A stretch of DNA of 64,000 bases from an uncultured Bacteroidales bacterium. GTDB lineage: Bacteria > Bacteroidota > Bacteroidia > Bacteroidales > CAIXZF01. Below, piece after piece: positions 7,833-15,661 of the stretch. The notes beneath the pieces were generated by a model. It saw nothing but the letters and a program-made list of their open reading frames with translations, was not told the origin of the DNA and searched no databases. The stretch is from positions 1 to 64,000 of the forward strand of contig CAIXZF010000027.1 of assembly GCA_903923925.1 (NCBI GenBank), given 5' to 3'. The first letter of the stretch is position 1. Every line of letters starts with the position of its first letter. The position numbers and the translations under genes are program-made.

Positions 7833-9278
7833 TTAACAGATACCAAATACCTTTTTACCACCATCACCAGGCACTAAACTTCCTGATCCGGTACCAGCTC
7901 CCGGTTGACTTAAAATAGACTTGCTTAAGTCATTAGCAGTTGAATCATCTATTTCCTGTGCATGTTGCTGATAATCAAATTCGCTTTGTTCAGGAACTTC
8001 CACACCCTTCGCACCAAAAAGACTTGTCAATTTTTTTATCAATCCTTCTAATAGAGGCATTAATCCAACTACTAATGGAAGTATACCAATACCAATTCCA
8101 CTTATTCCCTTAGTCTTTAAAATTTCAGCTAAAACGCTTTCAGGACTTTTTGAATAATGCTTCATTATCCCATTTCGCACTAATCCCATGAAATGATTAC
8201 GTTTCATACCAATGGCATTAACAATAACATCTGATAGCTTTTCAACCTTTTTTCTTGTGGATCTCATTTTTTCAGGAAGCTTATCAATAATCTTCTGATC
8301 ATTGATAAAAAGGTATAAGAACAGCGGTGCAATTTTGGGAAGTGTTACCTCTAAAATTCCTTTTGCTGCCAAACGTGCAGGGGCTGTAACAACCTTTACA
8401 AGTGCCTTAGCTCCTTTGGTTACAACTGATTTTCCTTTGTCAACTACCTTGGTAACTCCCTTTTTAGCCTGGTTAAAAAGCTTCTTAAGGCTTAATTTGC
8501 CAACTCCGGGGCCTACCTGGTTAATGATCGTTTGCATCCTGTCATGATCATGATCATCCAAGGCACCAATAAAAGCATCCATCACTTTTATCGACTTACG
8601 GTAACTTGCAGCCTTTGCTGATCCTATTCCCTGAATACCTGAAACAATATCATGTTCAATGGCCAAACGTTGCCGAACAATACGGGCCTCAAGTTGTGCG
8701 TCAGTTAACTGGTCTACATTATCCGGTAAGTTTAATGAGGCAGCTTTGCCAATTCCTTCGATTCTATATAATCCTGGCATTTTATAGTCTTTTTTAAATG
8801 TGAATTTCTTCTCTGTATTGAATCCGGAAATAACACCATCAACAATAACATCCTTTGATTTACCGTGTGCAATTACATACACATGTGTATAAATAGGATT
8901 AGTACCAAACGAAACAAAACGATAACTGTAAGGAATTCCAAGAGCCTTCAGACATGAGCCAATAAATAAACTAAAGCTTTTACAATCTGCATATTTATCT
9001 TTCCACACCGCTGCTGGTAACTTCACATATTGTTCACCACGTGGATCTTCAATATATTGGATGTATTTGCGTACAAATGTGTGGAGCTTTAAACAAAGAT
9101 CTTCGAGGTTGTTATATTGAATGCTTCTGGCAAAATCCAAAACATCTTTAAAACCAACTTTGTCAGCATCTAAGATTGTTGTTACTATGTCGCTTGTAAC
9201 ATAATTTTCCTTAACCATGGTTTTTTTCCCAATGGCAGGTTTAATCTTCTGATCCGCTAATTGTTTTAAGTAGATCAT
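7833..9278 (-). CDS. transglutaminase-like protein of the late operon
   Basis: 481 aa. Residues about 55-155 match the transglutaminase-like cysteine protease fold: Cys99 in KYADCKSFSLF, His132 in YTHVYVIA and Asp147 in VIVDGV form a plausible triad. A long helical, basic region follows (about 265-310), then hydrophobic helices at about 315-330 (LPKIAPLFLYLFI) and about 395-425 (GIGIGILPLVVGLMPLL), and a Gly/Ser tail. A role in virion maturation, wall cleavage or entry is possible. Its ATG overlaps the stop of 9275-9760 (ATGA). The domain call is fairly firm, the role is not. Confidence 0.65.
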   Translation of the reverse strand: MIYLKQLADQKIKPAIGKKTMVKENYVTSDIVTTILDADKVGFKDVLDFARSIQYNNLEDLCLKLHTFVRKYIQYIEDPRGEQYVKLPAAVWKDKYADCKSFSLFIGSCLKALGIPYSYRFVSFGTNPIYTHVYVIAHGKSKDVIVDGVISGFNTEKKFTFKKDYKMPGLYRIEGIGKAASLNLPDNVDQLTDAQLEARIVRQRLAIEHDIVSGIQGIGSAKAASYRKSIKVMDAFIGALDDHDHDRMQTIINQVGPGVGKLSLKKLFNQAKKGVTKVVDKGKSVVTKGAKALVKVVTAPARLAAKGILEVTLPKIAPLFLYLFINDQKIIDKLPEKMRSTRKKVEKLSDVIVNAIGMKRNHFMGLVRNGIMKHYSKSPESVLAEILKTKGISGIGIGILPLVVGLMPLLEGLIKKLTSLFGAKGVEVPEQSEFDYQQHAQEIDDSTANDLSKSILSQPGAGTGSGSLVPGDGGKKVFGIC

Positions 9279-9760
9279 GCTGAAAGCTTAATTTTTTGAC
9301 TTATCGGAATCGCTGGAAGGTTTTCGGCCTTTAGGGTTCCAAGCAAATTAAACTCTTCTGGTAAGGTTGCTTTTTTTTCGCCTCCGAACAATAACACAGA
9401 TAGAGTTGAAGCAACCTGCTGTAAAATGTTCGAATTCGCTATTGAAAGCGTAACGGGAATTTTTGTTGTGGCCCGGCCTGATAAACTTGTTCCTGATGCT
9501 GTTTTGGTGTCAATGTTGCCTATCCTGGTAGAGCCGGAAAATACGTTTCCAACAAATGAGGAAAATTTCACATCCTGTGTATTCGGATTGTAAATGGATA
9601 GGGTTGCATTTAAAACACTCTCAGAAAGATTTGTTTTATTAGAATCGAGTTTTAAACCAGAAAGATTAATTTCCAGGTTGTTCAATTTTGATGCACTACG
9701 GGCAAAGTAATACAATGCACCCAGTACCAAACCGCCTGTAAATAATCCGCCAATTCTCAT
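9275..9760 (-). CDS. N-anchored LEA-2-like beta-sandwich protein
   Basis: 161 aa. A short hydrophobic N-terminal span (about 4-19, GLFTGGLVLGALYYFA) anchors a domain that resembles LEA type 2 / water-stress domains: INLSGLKLDS, LNATLSIYNPN, then KIPVTLSIAN. Family members form an Ig-like sandwich near membranes. It is the first gene of the late operon and overlaps the transglutaminase-like gene by 4 nt. A membrane-associated virion component is a reasonable guess. Confidence 0.6.
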   Translation of the reverse strand: MRIGGLFTGGLVLGALYYFARSASKLNNLEINLSGLKLDSNKTNLSESVLNATLSIYNPNTQDVKFSSFVGNVFSGSTRIGNIDTKTASGTSLSGRATTKIPVTLSIANSNILQQVASTLSVLLFGGEKKATLPEEFNLLGTLKAENLPAIPISQKIKLSA

Positions 9761-9887
9761 TTTTTCGTCTTTTTATTGCTTTCGGACTATTTTCCGATCA
9801 ATAGGGACGGCAATGTTAAGGGCGTTATTACATTAGCATGTTACAAAACGATATGATACGTTACATAATGATACATAATAATACACA
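9761..9887 (-). promoter_or_regulatory. late-operon upstream region with short direct repeats
   Basis: 127 bp without a gene between the early HTH protein (9888-10103) and the late operon. It contains AT-rich repeats around 9850-9885: ATGATAC at 9853 and 9868, and ATAATAC at 9878. These may be sites for the neighbouring HTH protein controlling late transcription; no clear promoter was identified. Confidence 0.4.
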
Positions 9888-10103
9888 TTATGACCTTACT
9901 TTTATCCGTTCTGTTACACATTTGTAATCAACATTGTGATATTCGCAATATTCTTTGATGGTGATTTCCTGATAATGTCCAGATGGAAGTTTCTTTTTCC
10001 CTAGTACATCTCTTAGATGTCTTAAAATTCTGTGACAATTCACTCTGCTTGTTCCAGTGATTAACTGAAGATCGGTTACTTTCAAAAACAATCTGCTTTC
10101 CAT
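9888..10103 (-). CDS. small HTH DNA-binding protein, possible late regulator
   Basis: 71 aa from the ATG at 10103 (a TTG 66 nt upstream is the alternative). Residues about 8-35 (LKVTDLQLITGTSRVNCHRILRHLRDVLG) read as a helix-turn-helix, followed by a basic wing (KKKLPSGHYQEITIKEYCEY). The layout resembles excisionase-like/MerR-type small binders that end with a one-helix EYCEYH unit. It directly precedes the late promoter region, which suggests it switches late genes. Exact family unknown. Confidence 0.6.
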   Translation of the reverse strand: MESRLFLKVTDLQLITGTSRVNCHRILRHLRDVLGKKKLPSGHYQEITIKEYCEYHNVDYKCVTERIKVRS

Positions 10104-10303
10104 TAAGAAATGTTTGGTTTCTGGTTTTAATATGAAATTTGCAGCGTAATGATTACCAGTTAAATACAATTATTCGAATTAAATTATCTCCAAGTAATTA
10201 TTGAAATATTACCAGGGATATTCTTAATTGCTGTTTTGACTGTTCAGGTTACCGTAATTGAAACAAAAATAACGCATATCTGGTAATATATTCCATCCGG
10301 ACA

Positions 10304-10337
10304 TAAAAAAAAGCCTGGCGTATACCAGACTTTTTTT
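10304..10337 (-). terminator. hairpin flanked by A and T tracts
   Basis: AAAAAAAAGCCTGG and CCAGACTTTTTTT flank a short GCGTATA loop. The arms end in A and T runs, so it can work on both strands. It lies 20 nt after the stop of 10358-10513 and would end the early transcript before the HTH gene. The rest of 10170-10357 contains no gene. Confidence 0.75.
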
Positions 10338-10357
10338 GATAAATTTAGTTTACTTGT

Positions 10358-10513
10358 TTATTGGTAACATCCAAAATAAGTTAACATGTCCAAAATGTAT
10401 TCAGCGGAATCACCACCTTTCTGACATGTTCTTATAAATTCTTTTCTTATTGCAGGGTTTAAAAGCTGATCATGTATTAATACATCACAATCATCATTAG
10501 GGTTCCATTGCAT
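10358..10513 (-). CDS. small protein of unknown function behind the RelE-like gene
   Basis: 51 aa from ATG 10513, which overlaps the end of 10497-10949 by 17 nt; an ATG at 10561 would give 67 aa with a 65-nt overlap. Acidic N-terminus (NPNDDCDVLIHD), then a helical part (IRKEFIRTCQKGGDSAEYILDMLTYFG). Overlap with a RelE-like gene makes a partner or antitoxin role conceivable, but there is no motif. Confidence 0.45.
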   Translation of the reverse strand: MQWNPNDDCDVLIHDQLLNPAIRKEFIRTCQKGGDSAEYILDMLTYFGCYQ

Positions 10514-10949
10514 CAAACCCTCTTTTTTCTGCTTTAATGTATTCTTCTTCTGGTCTGTCATTGGTTTGCTTTTTAAAAAAATTCAGCATAATATAATCAC
10601 CATTTGGTAGACTCTTTACTAAAATTCGCCATTGTCCTCTACGAAATTCGCCATCAATATTTTTCCGTTTTCTTATTATCCTAAACAATGGCAGTTGTAA
10701 TGTGGGTTTTAACCTTGCCTCAATAATCAATCTAATTACCTCACCTTGTTCCTTAACCGATAACTTTTTTAGTTCATTATCAAAAACCCGTATTCCATCT
10801 CTGTTTATGTATGGATGTAACTTCCTTAAGGCTTGTGGCAATGTTCCAATACCTGCCTTTTGTGCTGTTTTAAATACTTGCCCAATAAGCCAAATGCCAC
10901 CAAATAACAAAATCCAATCCTCTAAATCCCAAGTTGATTTTTTAGCCAT
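10497..10949 (-). CDS. RelE/HigB-fold protein with N-terminal hydrophobic segment
   Basis: 150 aa. Residues about 8-27 (DWILLFGGIWLIGQVFKTA) form a hydrophobic helix. The C-terminal half follows the RelE/phage-derived Gp49-like pattern: LPLFRIIRKRKNIDGEFRRGQWRILVKSLPNGDYIMLNFFKKQTNDRPEEEYIKAEKR. Family members are ribosome-dependent mRNA interferases. A membrane-tethered form would be odd for such a toxin. No classical antitoxin is adjacent, unless it is 10358-10513. Toxin activity is inferred from the fold signature only. Confidence 0.55.
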   Translation of the reverse strand: MAKKSTWDLEDWILLFGGIWLIGQVFKTAQKAGIGTLPQALRKLHPYINRDGIRVFDNELKKLSVKEQGEVIRLIIEARLKPTLQLPLFRIIRKRKNIDGEFRRGQWRILVKSLPNGDYIMLNFFKKQTNDRPEEEYIKAEKRGFDAMEP

Positions 10950-10993
10950 TATTAATAAATGTGGTTCAAAATTAGCATCTTATTGAATATAAT

Positions 10994-11035
10994 AAACGAG
11001 AAAAGCCAGAATTTTATTCCAGCCTCTTCTCGTTT
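10994..11035 (-). terminator. intergenic hairpin
   Basis: AAACGAGAA at 10994-11002 pairs with TTCTCGTTT at 11027-11035 around a 24-nt loop, between 11046-11456 and 10497-10949. On the minus strand it is followed by an AT-rich stretch. Likely a terminator or attenuator at the end of the replication block. Confidence 0.55.
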
Positions 11036-11045
11036 AAATTCTTTG

Positions 11046-11456
11046 TCAAACAAAATCCGACAAATTCAGCTCCAGTATTTCCGAATAACTTGTATCATTA
11101 TCATGGTTCGAATACCAAACATATTTCTCATAATCGTAAACAAAGTATTCTTCCACACTATATTCCTCTGCAAGCCGCTTCACTTTCGTGATCATAGTTT
11201 TGAATTCCTTTGATGTTGTAATTTCTACAATCAAACATGCAATTGTTTCTCCTTGTCTGAAAACTACCAGATCGGGTGCATCACTTTCCAGATTGTTCTG
11301 ATCAATACACCATTCTCCAATTATCTCAAATTCATCTTCATCGTCACCTATGAAATTCGTTAGCTCTGTATAAAAAGACAAACAAAGCTTCTTATGTGGC
11401 TTACGTGCCATTGCAGCTGCATGCCCAATTCCATGTGGTCTGTCATTAAGTGCCAT
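11046..11456 (-). CDS. PD-(D/E)XK nuclease-like protein
   Basis: 136 aa. The core SDAPDLVVFRQGETIACLIVEITTS followed by EFKTMITKVKRLAEEYSVEEYFVYDYE matches the beta-hairpin and helix pattern of restriction-endonuclease-like folds (Uma2-type families): Asp near 60 and Glu near 78 could bind metal, but the usual Lys is replaced by Thr in VEITTS. It could process replication intermediates, degrade competing DNA or be inactive. Lies between ssb and the RelE-like gene. Confidence 0.5.
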   Translation of the reverse strand: MALNDRPHGIGHAAAMARKPHKKLCLSFYTELTNFIGDDEDEFEIIGEWCIDQNNLESDAPDLVVFRQGETIACLIVEITTSKEFKTMITKVKRLAEEYSVEEYFVYDYEKYVWYSNHDNDTSYSEILELNLSDFV

Positions 11457-11483
11457 TGTCGTATTTTTTTTTAAATGTACAAA

Positions 11484-11915
11484 TTAAAACGGCAAATCAT
11501 CTGATTCGTCTCCTGATGGAACTGGAGCTGCATTTGCTGCACGGTTCTCATAAAACTTATCTGCATCGTTTCCGGTATCCTGATCGGGTTCCTTTACCTG
11601 AAGCAATTCAATATTGCTTACCCTTACATTCAACGCACAAGCCGGACGTCCTTCTTTATCTTTATAGATTTCGACATCAGGATAACCTTCTACAAATACC
11701 TTGGTTCCTTTTTTGAGATATTTGGCAACTTCAACACTTTGGTTTCCTTCTCTCCAGTAAGTCGAATTTACCCATACCTGGTGTTCAGTTACTACACCAT
11801 CCTTGTCGGTTCTTTTCTGGTTGTGACATACTGAGAAGTTAACTGCCTTACGTCCGTTTACTTCATTTACTCTGGCATCCTGGCCAACGTTTCCAATAAC
11901 TTGTAATTTGATCAT
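11484..11915 (-). CDS. ssb: single-stranded DNA-binding protein
   Basis: 143 aa. A full OB fold (residues 1-108: MIKLQVIGNVGQDA start, VWVNSTYW, AKYLKKGTKVFVEGYP, LNVRVSNIELL) is followed by a flexible acidic linker and the SSB tip DDLPF, which recruits replication proteins. It is 40 nt downstream of the HUH initiator and fits rolling-circle replication, which exposes single strands. Host-type SSBs in this phylum have the same design, so the gene may be recently acquired from a host. Confidence 0.92.
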   Translation of the reverse strand: MIKLQVIGNVGQDARVNEVNGRKAVNFSVCHNQKRTDKDGVVTEHQVWVNSTYWREGNQSVEVAKYLKKGTKVFVEGYPDVEIYKDKEGRPACALNVRVSNIELLQVKEPDQDTGNDADKFYENRAANAAPVPSGDESDDLPF

Positions 11916-11955
11916 TTTTTAATAATTAAGGGTTAATGTATGTGTTTATTGAACT

Positions 11956-13350
11956 TTATTGCTTTCGTTTTAATTCTGATTTCATAATGTCTACCATTTG
12001 CTTAATTGCTTCTCTGGTGGTAAAAGCATCCTTTACATGGATCATTCTTTTTTTGCCTTCAATGTTGATTTGTGGTTTGTAATCCTTTTCAGGAAGATGA
12101 AATACAAATGCAGGGTTACAGATGTAAAAATCCGGATCGCTTAATACTTCGCCTGTATCCTGGTCGATCATGGAAGCAACTTCAGCGTATTCGCTTTCTG
12201 TGTCCTCAACACCAACATGACTTACATTTAATGCAGCTTCGCCATGCAGGCAACCAAATTTTTTATACAATGCCTTGCGGTAAATTTTAGGCATAATTTC
12301 AGCCATGAGTTCAAAATCAAATTCACCTTCTTTTTTGTCGAATGCCTGTGGTTCGAAATGGTAACTTATTGCCTCCATTACGGCCATTAACATTTCCTTA
12401 CTGTTGAATTCTGTTGAACGAACCTTGCTTCCATCTTTTCGGTCAACGGTGTAAATGGTTTCCAGGTTGATCATGGTGGATCCTTTGGGGTTTAGCTTCT
12501 TTGCAAATTCCATATCAATGGTTCTGTTGCCCTTCATTATGGATCTTGCCATATCATCAGTTATAATCTCCCTTTTTGCATATTGGTTTACAGATGCTTT
12601 GTTCCATGCCTGCAAAACAAATTTGTGAAGCTTGTTCCTGTTTTGCTTTTCACGCTTTACCAGGAGTAAGGTATGGATGTGGATATGTGGCCCATTGTCA
12701 GACTTGGTTGTTTCAATTCCATATTCTCCGCCAAATACCAGCGAATTCCAAACAGGACTTTTACGCATAAGCCAGAACATTGCTGCAATTTCATCAAAGA
12801 AATAGGGATTTCCGTTAAAACCATGTGTGGCAATATGCGGAACTGTTAAGGTAAGATGCATAATGTCGTATTCATAATTTTGAACAAATTCCCAGGCTGA
12901 ATATTTTTTTCCGGTTGCCTGAGATCTGGTAACAAACTTTGAAGATCCAGTTTCCGGATTTTCAATTTCGGCAATGGTCTGGTTTTCTTCGAACCATTTC
13001 CAATATTTGCGCCTGGTACTTTTTTGCCGGTTCTGATTGCAAACAAAACAAAGCTTAGATCCGCAAAACATTGAATTGATTAACTTCATGCCAGTTGGTC
13101 CCTTATCATCTCTGTATAGGGTTAGATTTGCGCACCTGCGCACATATTTACGCAAACGTTGCATGTGCATGGCCTGTTGTTCGGTTAAAGTAGCATGTGT
13201 GAGGTAGGAATGCATCTGATCGGCTAATTTTAGATTCTTTCGTTTAAGGGCTGAAAGCGTATTGGATCGTTTTCGATTGTGATCGGCTGGTTTCTTGGGC
13301 TTATTTTCGCCCGTATCCGCTTTAGTATCTTTTGGGCGTTTTGCTAACAT
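11956..13350 (-). CDS. HUH-type rolling-circle replication initiator (Rep)
   Basis: 464 aa. Motif I is HLTLTVP (165-171), motif II is GPHIHIHTLLLV (220-231) with the HUH pair at His224/His226, and a single catalytic Tyr330 sits in MEAISYHFE. A Cys cluster (96, 101, 104: FCGSKLCFVC) precedes them, as in Rep_1 plasmid initiators. Such enzymes nick one strand at the double-strand origin and stay linked through the tyrosine. The N-terminal 45 residues are very basic. With ssb downstream, this shows the element replicates by rolling circle, as ssDNA phages and corticoviruses do. A candidate nick site lies at 14011-14037. Confidence 0.88.
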   Translation of the reverse strand: MLAKRPKDTKADTGENKPKKPADHNRKRSNTLSALKRKNLKLADQMHSYLTHATLTEQQAMHMQRLRKYVRRCANLTLYRDDKGPTGMKLINSMFCGSKLCFVCNQNRQKSTRRKYWKWFEENQTIAEIENPETGSSKFVTRSQATGKKYSAWEFVQNYEYDIMHLTLTVPHIATHGFNGNPYFFDEIAAMFWLMRKSPVWNSLVFGGEYGIETTKSDNGPHIHIHTLLLVKREKQNRNKLHKFVLQAWNKASVNQYAKREIITDDMARSIMKGNRTIDMEFAKKLNPKGSTMINLETIYTVDRKDGSKVRSTEFNSKEMLMAVMEAISYHFEPQAFDKKEGEFDFELMAEIMPKIYRKALYKKFGCLHGEAALNVSHVGVEDTESEYAEVASMIDQDTGEVLSDPDFYICNPAFVFHLPEKDYKPQINIEGKKRMIHVKDAFTTREAIKQMVDIMKSELKRKQ

Positions 13351-13423
13351 TTAAGGTTTCCAAACAACCCTTTATTAACGAGGAAGGGTTTTCGTTAGTA
13401 ATAGCAAGGGTTTGAGGCGTTAT

Positions 13424-13921
13424 TTACGAAACTACTTGTGTAGCTGATTTGTTAGCATTTTTGCTTAAAGCTGCCAGGATTTCGGCGCGAAATGATAACA
13501 AAAATATTTTTAAAGTGTCGCACTTTTTTGAGAATGAAGCATATTGTTTGTTGTCAGGATGTGGAGCTAATACCTCATACTGAGGAAACATAAACTCCAT
13601 AATGTAATATAGCTTCTCTTTTAACAAACTGTGATTTTTGTATATTTTTAAATATCCTTCTAACGTAGAAAGTGCTTTTAACTGATATTCGGGAAAAGAA
13701 TAAAATGTATCAGACATTACTTTTCGCATTTGCCGGACACGCTTTCCCATTGTCTCATCAACATAAAAATGTATTACCAAATGATGCAGGTTTATTACTT
13801 CAATCTCTAAGTAATTATCATTGCTTGTTGCATATATCGGAGGCAATCCAAACAATAAAGGATAATGTATTTCAATAATTGAATTGTCAAATAAATTACG
13901 TGTTATCTCAAATCTATTCAT
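13424..13921 (-). CDS. unknown protein between the origin candidate and rep
   Basis: 165 aa, no signal or membrane span. N-terminal half beta-like (SIIEIHYPLLFGLPPIYA, LEIEVINLHHLVIHFYV), C-terminal half helical (QLKALSTLEGYLKIYKNHSLLKEKLYYIMEFMFP). Lys-rich, Cys-poor. It lies 73 nt upstream of rep in the same direction. A replication accessory role is a guess by position. I do not recognise the family. Confidence 0.5.
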   Translation of the reverse strand: MNRFEITRNLFDNSIIEIHYPLLFGLPPIYATSNDNYLEIEVINLHHLVIHFYVDETMGKRVRQMRKVMSDTFYSFPEYQLKALSTLEGYLKIYKNHSLLKEKLYYIMEFMFPQYEVLAPHPDNKQYASFSKKCDTLKIFLLSFRAEILAALSKNANKSATQVVS

Positions 13922-13949
13922 AACGCTTTTTGTTTAGTTGGTTCTTATG

Positions 13950-14110
13950 GATTTTTTTCCAGTCCCTTCCTCCTGATTGCCTGAGTAACGAACGGAAAAG
14001 GGCGGCGGGGCTGAATCATTACGCTACATAAGAAGTACCCCGCTGCCACATTTCTTGACTCTCAGTTTAACCGATCGTCGGGCTGGGACCAGGTCGGATC
14101 CCTCCGGAGC
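13950..14110. other. GC-rich palindromic island, candidate rolling-circle origin
   Basis: This gene-free stretch is clearly more GC-rich than its surroundings. GGCGGCGGGG (14001-14010) and CCCCGCTGCC (14038-14047) form a 10-bp stem with one mismatch around a 27-nt loop. On the minus strand the loop contains CTTCTTATGTAGCG, which resembles the CTTTCTTATCTTGATA nick region known from the pC194/pUB110 plasmid family. To the right are CCGATCGTCGG and CCAGG...CCTGG hairpins (about 14073-14117). An alternative is a structured RNA. Confidence 0.5.
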
Positions 14111-14126
14111 CTGGCCAATTTCGTTT

Positions 14127-14330
14127 TTATTCCTCTTCTAATTGTTCACTCCAATCAGTTACAGAATTATACATTTCTTGAAATAATTCTGTACGTTCTT
14201 GGTATTCGGATCCTTTTTCGGAATCTTGCCACTTGTCGGATTTCTCAGCATAAAAATTGTTTCTTTTCTCAACCTCCTGGTCTAAGGTCTCTGTTAGATC
14301 CTGTAACTGTTTCTTAATTTTTGCACTCAT
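14127..14330 (-). CDS. small acidic coiled-coil protein
   Basis: 67 aa, almost entirely helical and charged (KKQLQDLTETLDQEVEKRNNFYAEKSDKW; acidic end QLEEE). No hydrophobic segment. It lies between the candidate origin and a second coiled-coil gene (14349-14762), 18 nt apart. Could dimerise with that neighbour. Unidentified. Confidence 0.5.
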   Translation of the reverse strand: MSAKIKKQLQDLTETLDQEVEKRNNFYAEKSDKWQDSEKGSEYQERTELFQEMYNSVTDWSEQLEEE

Positions 14331-14348
14331 AAATAGTTGAATTAAATA

Positions 14349-14762
14349 TTAAAAATCATCATCAATATCTTCCATCCCCGGATGCTCTGTTTCCGGATAT
14401 TCCGGAGCATTAAAATTGTTCGTATTTACCGGCTTAGTTAGCATTTGTAATAAAGCATCAACCTGGCCTTCAGCTCTTTTTTTCTCAACCATGGCACTAT
14501 TTAACTGCCTATGCCATGTTTGCAATCTCTGAAGCTCTATCCTGGTTTCTTTCAACTCTCTTTTGAGATCATTGTAAGGGCCTTCGATAATTTCAATTGC
14601 ACGGATAAATGTTGCACTGGCTGTTCTGATGCTTAGACTTTCCTTTACTTTTTCCAAAGTTTCAACCTGATCGGTATTAAGGCGAATCATAATAGTAGAA
14701 GCTTTGCCGTGGTTTAAATACTCATTCCGTAATTCTTGCTTTAGTGTAGTTTCGATTGGCAT
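14349..14762 (-). CDS. ribbon-helix-helix/coiled-coil protein with SSB-like acidic tip
   Basis: 137 aa. Residues about 20-58 (ASTIMIRLNTDQVETLEKVKESLSIRTASATFIRAIEII) look like a ribbon-helix-helix DNA-binding unit: beta strand, helix, turn, helix. A coiled coil follows (about 62-106), then a Pro/Asn-rich linker and the acidic end MEDIDDDF, similar to SSB tips that bind replication partners. It may act in replication, partition or transcription. The combination is inferred by eye. Confidence 0.5.
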   Translation of the reverse strand: MPIETTLKQELRNEYLNHGKASTIMIRLNTDQVETLEKVKESLSIRTASATFIRAIEIIEGPYNDLKRELKETRIELQRLQTWHRQLNSAMVEKKRAEGQVDALLQMLTKPVNTNNFNAPEYPETEHPGMEDIDDDF

Positions 14763-14856
14763 AATTTTAATTGTTGCGGTTAATTAAAGTTTGCGGCTAT
14801 GTGTTATTTTCTCTTTGCAAGTAAACTAGCCTTTACTAATTCGTAATAGAGTAAAT

Positions 14857-15132
14857 TCATATTGACATAGTGTTATTTAGATAATTACGGACTTCACGCG
14901 CTGAAATCCTTTTTCCATCGGATGTAGGCATTAAATAGAGATCTGCAACTAATTTCTTTACAGTTGTATGCGATACCTTTAAAAGCTTTGCAACCTGATT
15001 AAATGAATATGTTGTTGTTTCTTCTGCTGCTTTTCCCTGTTCTGAATGTATTCTCAGTAAACAGTCATAAAATAGCGTGGATACTTCACCAACTGTTAGA
15101 GTAATAAATGGCTTATTGATGTCTAGTTTCAT
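14857..15132 (-). CDS. HTH protein (excisionase-like)
   Basis: 91 aa from ATG 15132, which overlaps the TGA of 15129-15389 (ATGA); a TTG three codons earlier is unlikely. The C-terminal half, YSFNQVAKLLKVSHTTVKKLVADLYLMPTSDGKRISAREVRNYLN, is a clear winged-HTH/excisionase DNA-binding unit. It could be the recombination directionality factor paired with the integrase, or an early regulator. A half-site TAATTCGTAAT near 14838-14848, just downstream, resembles the repressor operators. Confidence 0.65.
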   Translation of the reverse strand: MKLDINKPFITLTVGEVSTLFYDCLLRIHSEQGKAAEETTTYSFNQVAKLLKVSHTTVKKLVADLYLMPTSDGKRISAREVRNYLNNTMSI

Positions 15133-15389
15133 AGCTTGCAATATTTTTCAACGAATTCAATAAAAGTTATTTCAGGTGCAGGATGTTTCTTAAAAAACTC
15201 AACATGCATGATGTAGGTTAAATGTTTTTCTCCATTAGCATAGGTCGTAACTGACACAAACATTTCATCAGTGAATTTCACTATACCATCCGGACGGGTC
15301 CAATCTAATCCATTAGCAATACATATCTCCTGAACAATGCGAGATTCATATGCATTCTGTAATTGTATTTTGAAAGGTGCAATTTCCAT
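15129..15389 (-). CDS. small early protein of unknown function
   Basis: 86 aa. N-terminal helix (MEIAPFKIQLQNAYESRIVQEICIANGLDW), then strands (GIVKFTDEMFVSVTTYANGEKHLTYIMHV) and a helical end (FIEFVEKYCKL). Soluble. Its ATG is 1 nt after the stop of 15391-15606 and its stop overlaps the HTH gene, so these three are translationally coupled. No family recognised. Confidence 0.5.
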   Translation of the reverse strand: MEIAPFKIQLQNAYESRIVQEICIANGLDWTRPDGIVKFTDEMFVSVTTYANGEKHLTYIMHVEFFKKHPAPEITFIEFVEKYCKL

Positions 15390-15390
15390 A

Positions 15391-15606
15391 TTATTTGGAT
15401 GGCCAGTAATTTGTAAATGTCAACAAATAAGCTATGCCCAATATCAGATCTACAATAAGAACTGCTGAAAACACAATAAGCATCCTACGGTTGAAATCCT
15501 TAAATTCTTTGATCATTATCATCAAATAGAAAATGAAAAAAAAAATGCAAATTGGGCCAACAAACTGTAAGCCTAATTTTACTATTAAGTAATCTTGAGG
15601 TGTCAT
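15391..15606 (-). CDS. two-TM small membrane protein
   Basis: 71 aa. Two hydrophobic helices, about 10-33 (LGLQFVGPICIFFFIFYLMIMI) and about 43-64 (LIVFSAVLIVDLILGIAYLLTF), joined by a basic/acidic KEFKDFNRR loop. Could be a superinfection or holin-like protein, but it is in the early block, not near the wall-acting genes. Unidentified. Confidence 0.55.
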   Translation of the reverse strand: MTPQDYLIVKLGLQFVGPICIFFFIFYLMIMIKEFKDFNRRMLIVFSAVLIVDLILGIAYLLTFTNYWPSK

Positions 15607-15661
15607 ATCTATAGAATTAAAATGTAAGTTTGTTTCTTAAAGGAGCTATTTCCATTGTAGT

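Noticed and set aside
116-9760. Filamentous phage (inovirus) identity
   Set aside because: Signal-peptide proteins hinted at it, but there is no Zot-like ATPase or small major coat protein with a single TM helix in tandem, and the late block contains wall-acting and soluble beta-rich proteins.
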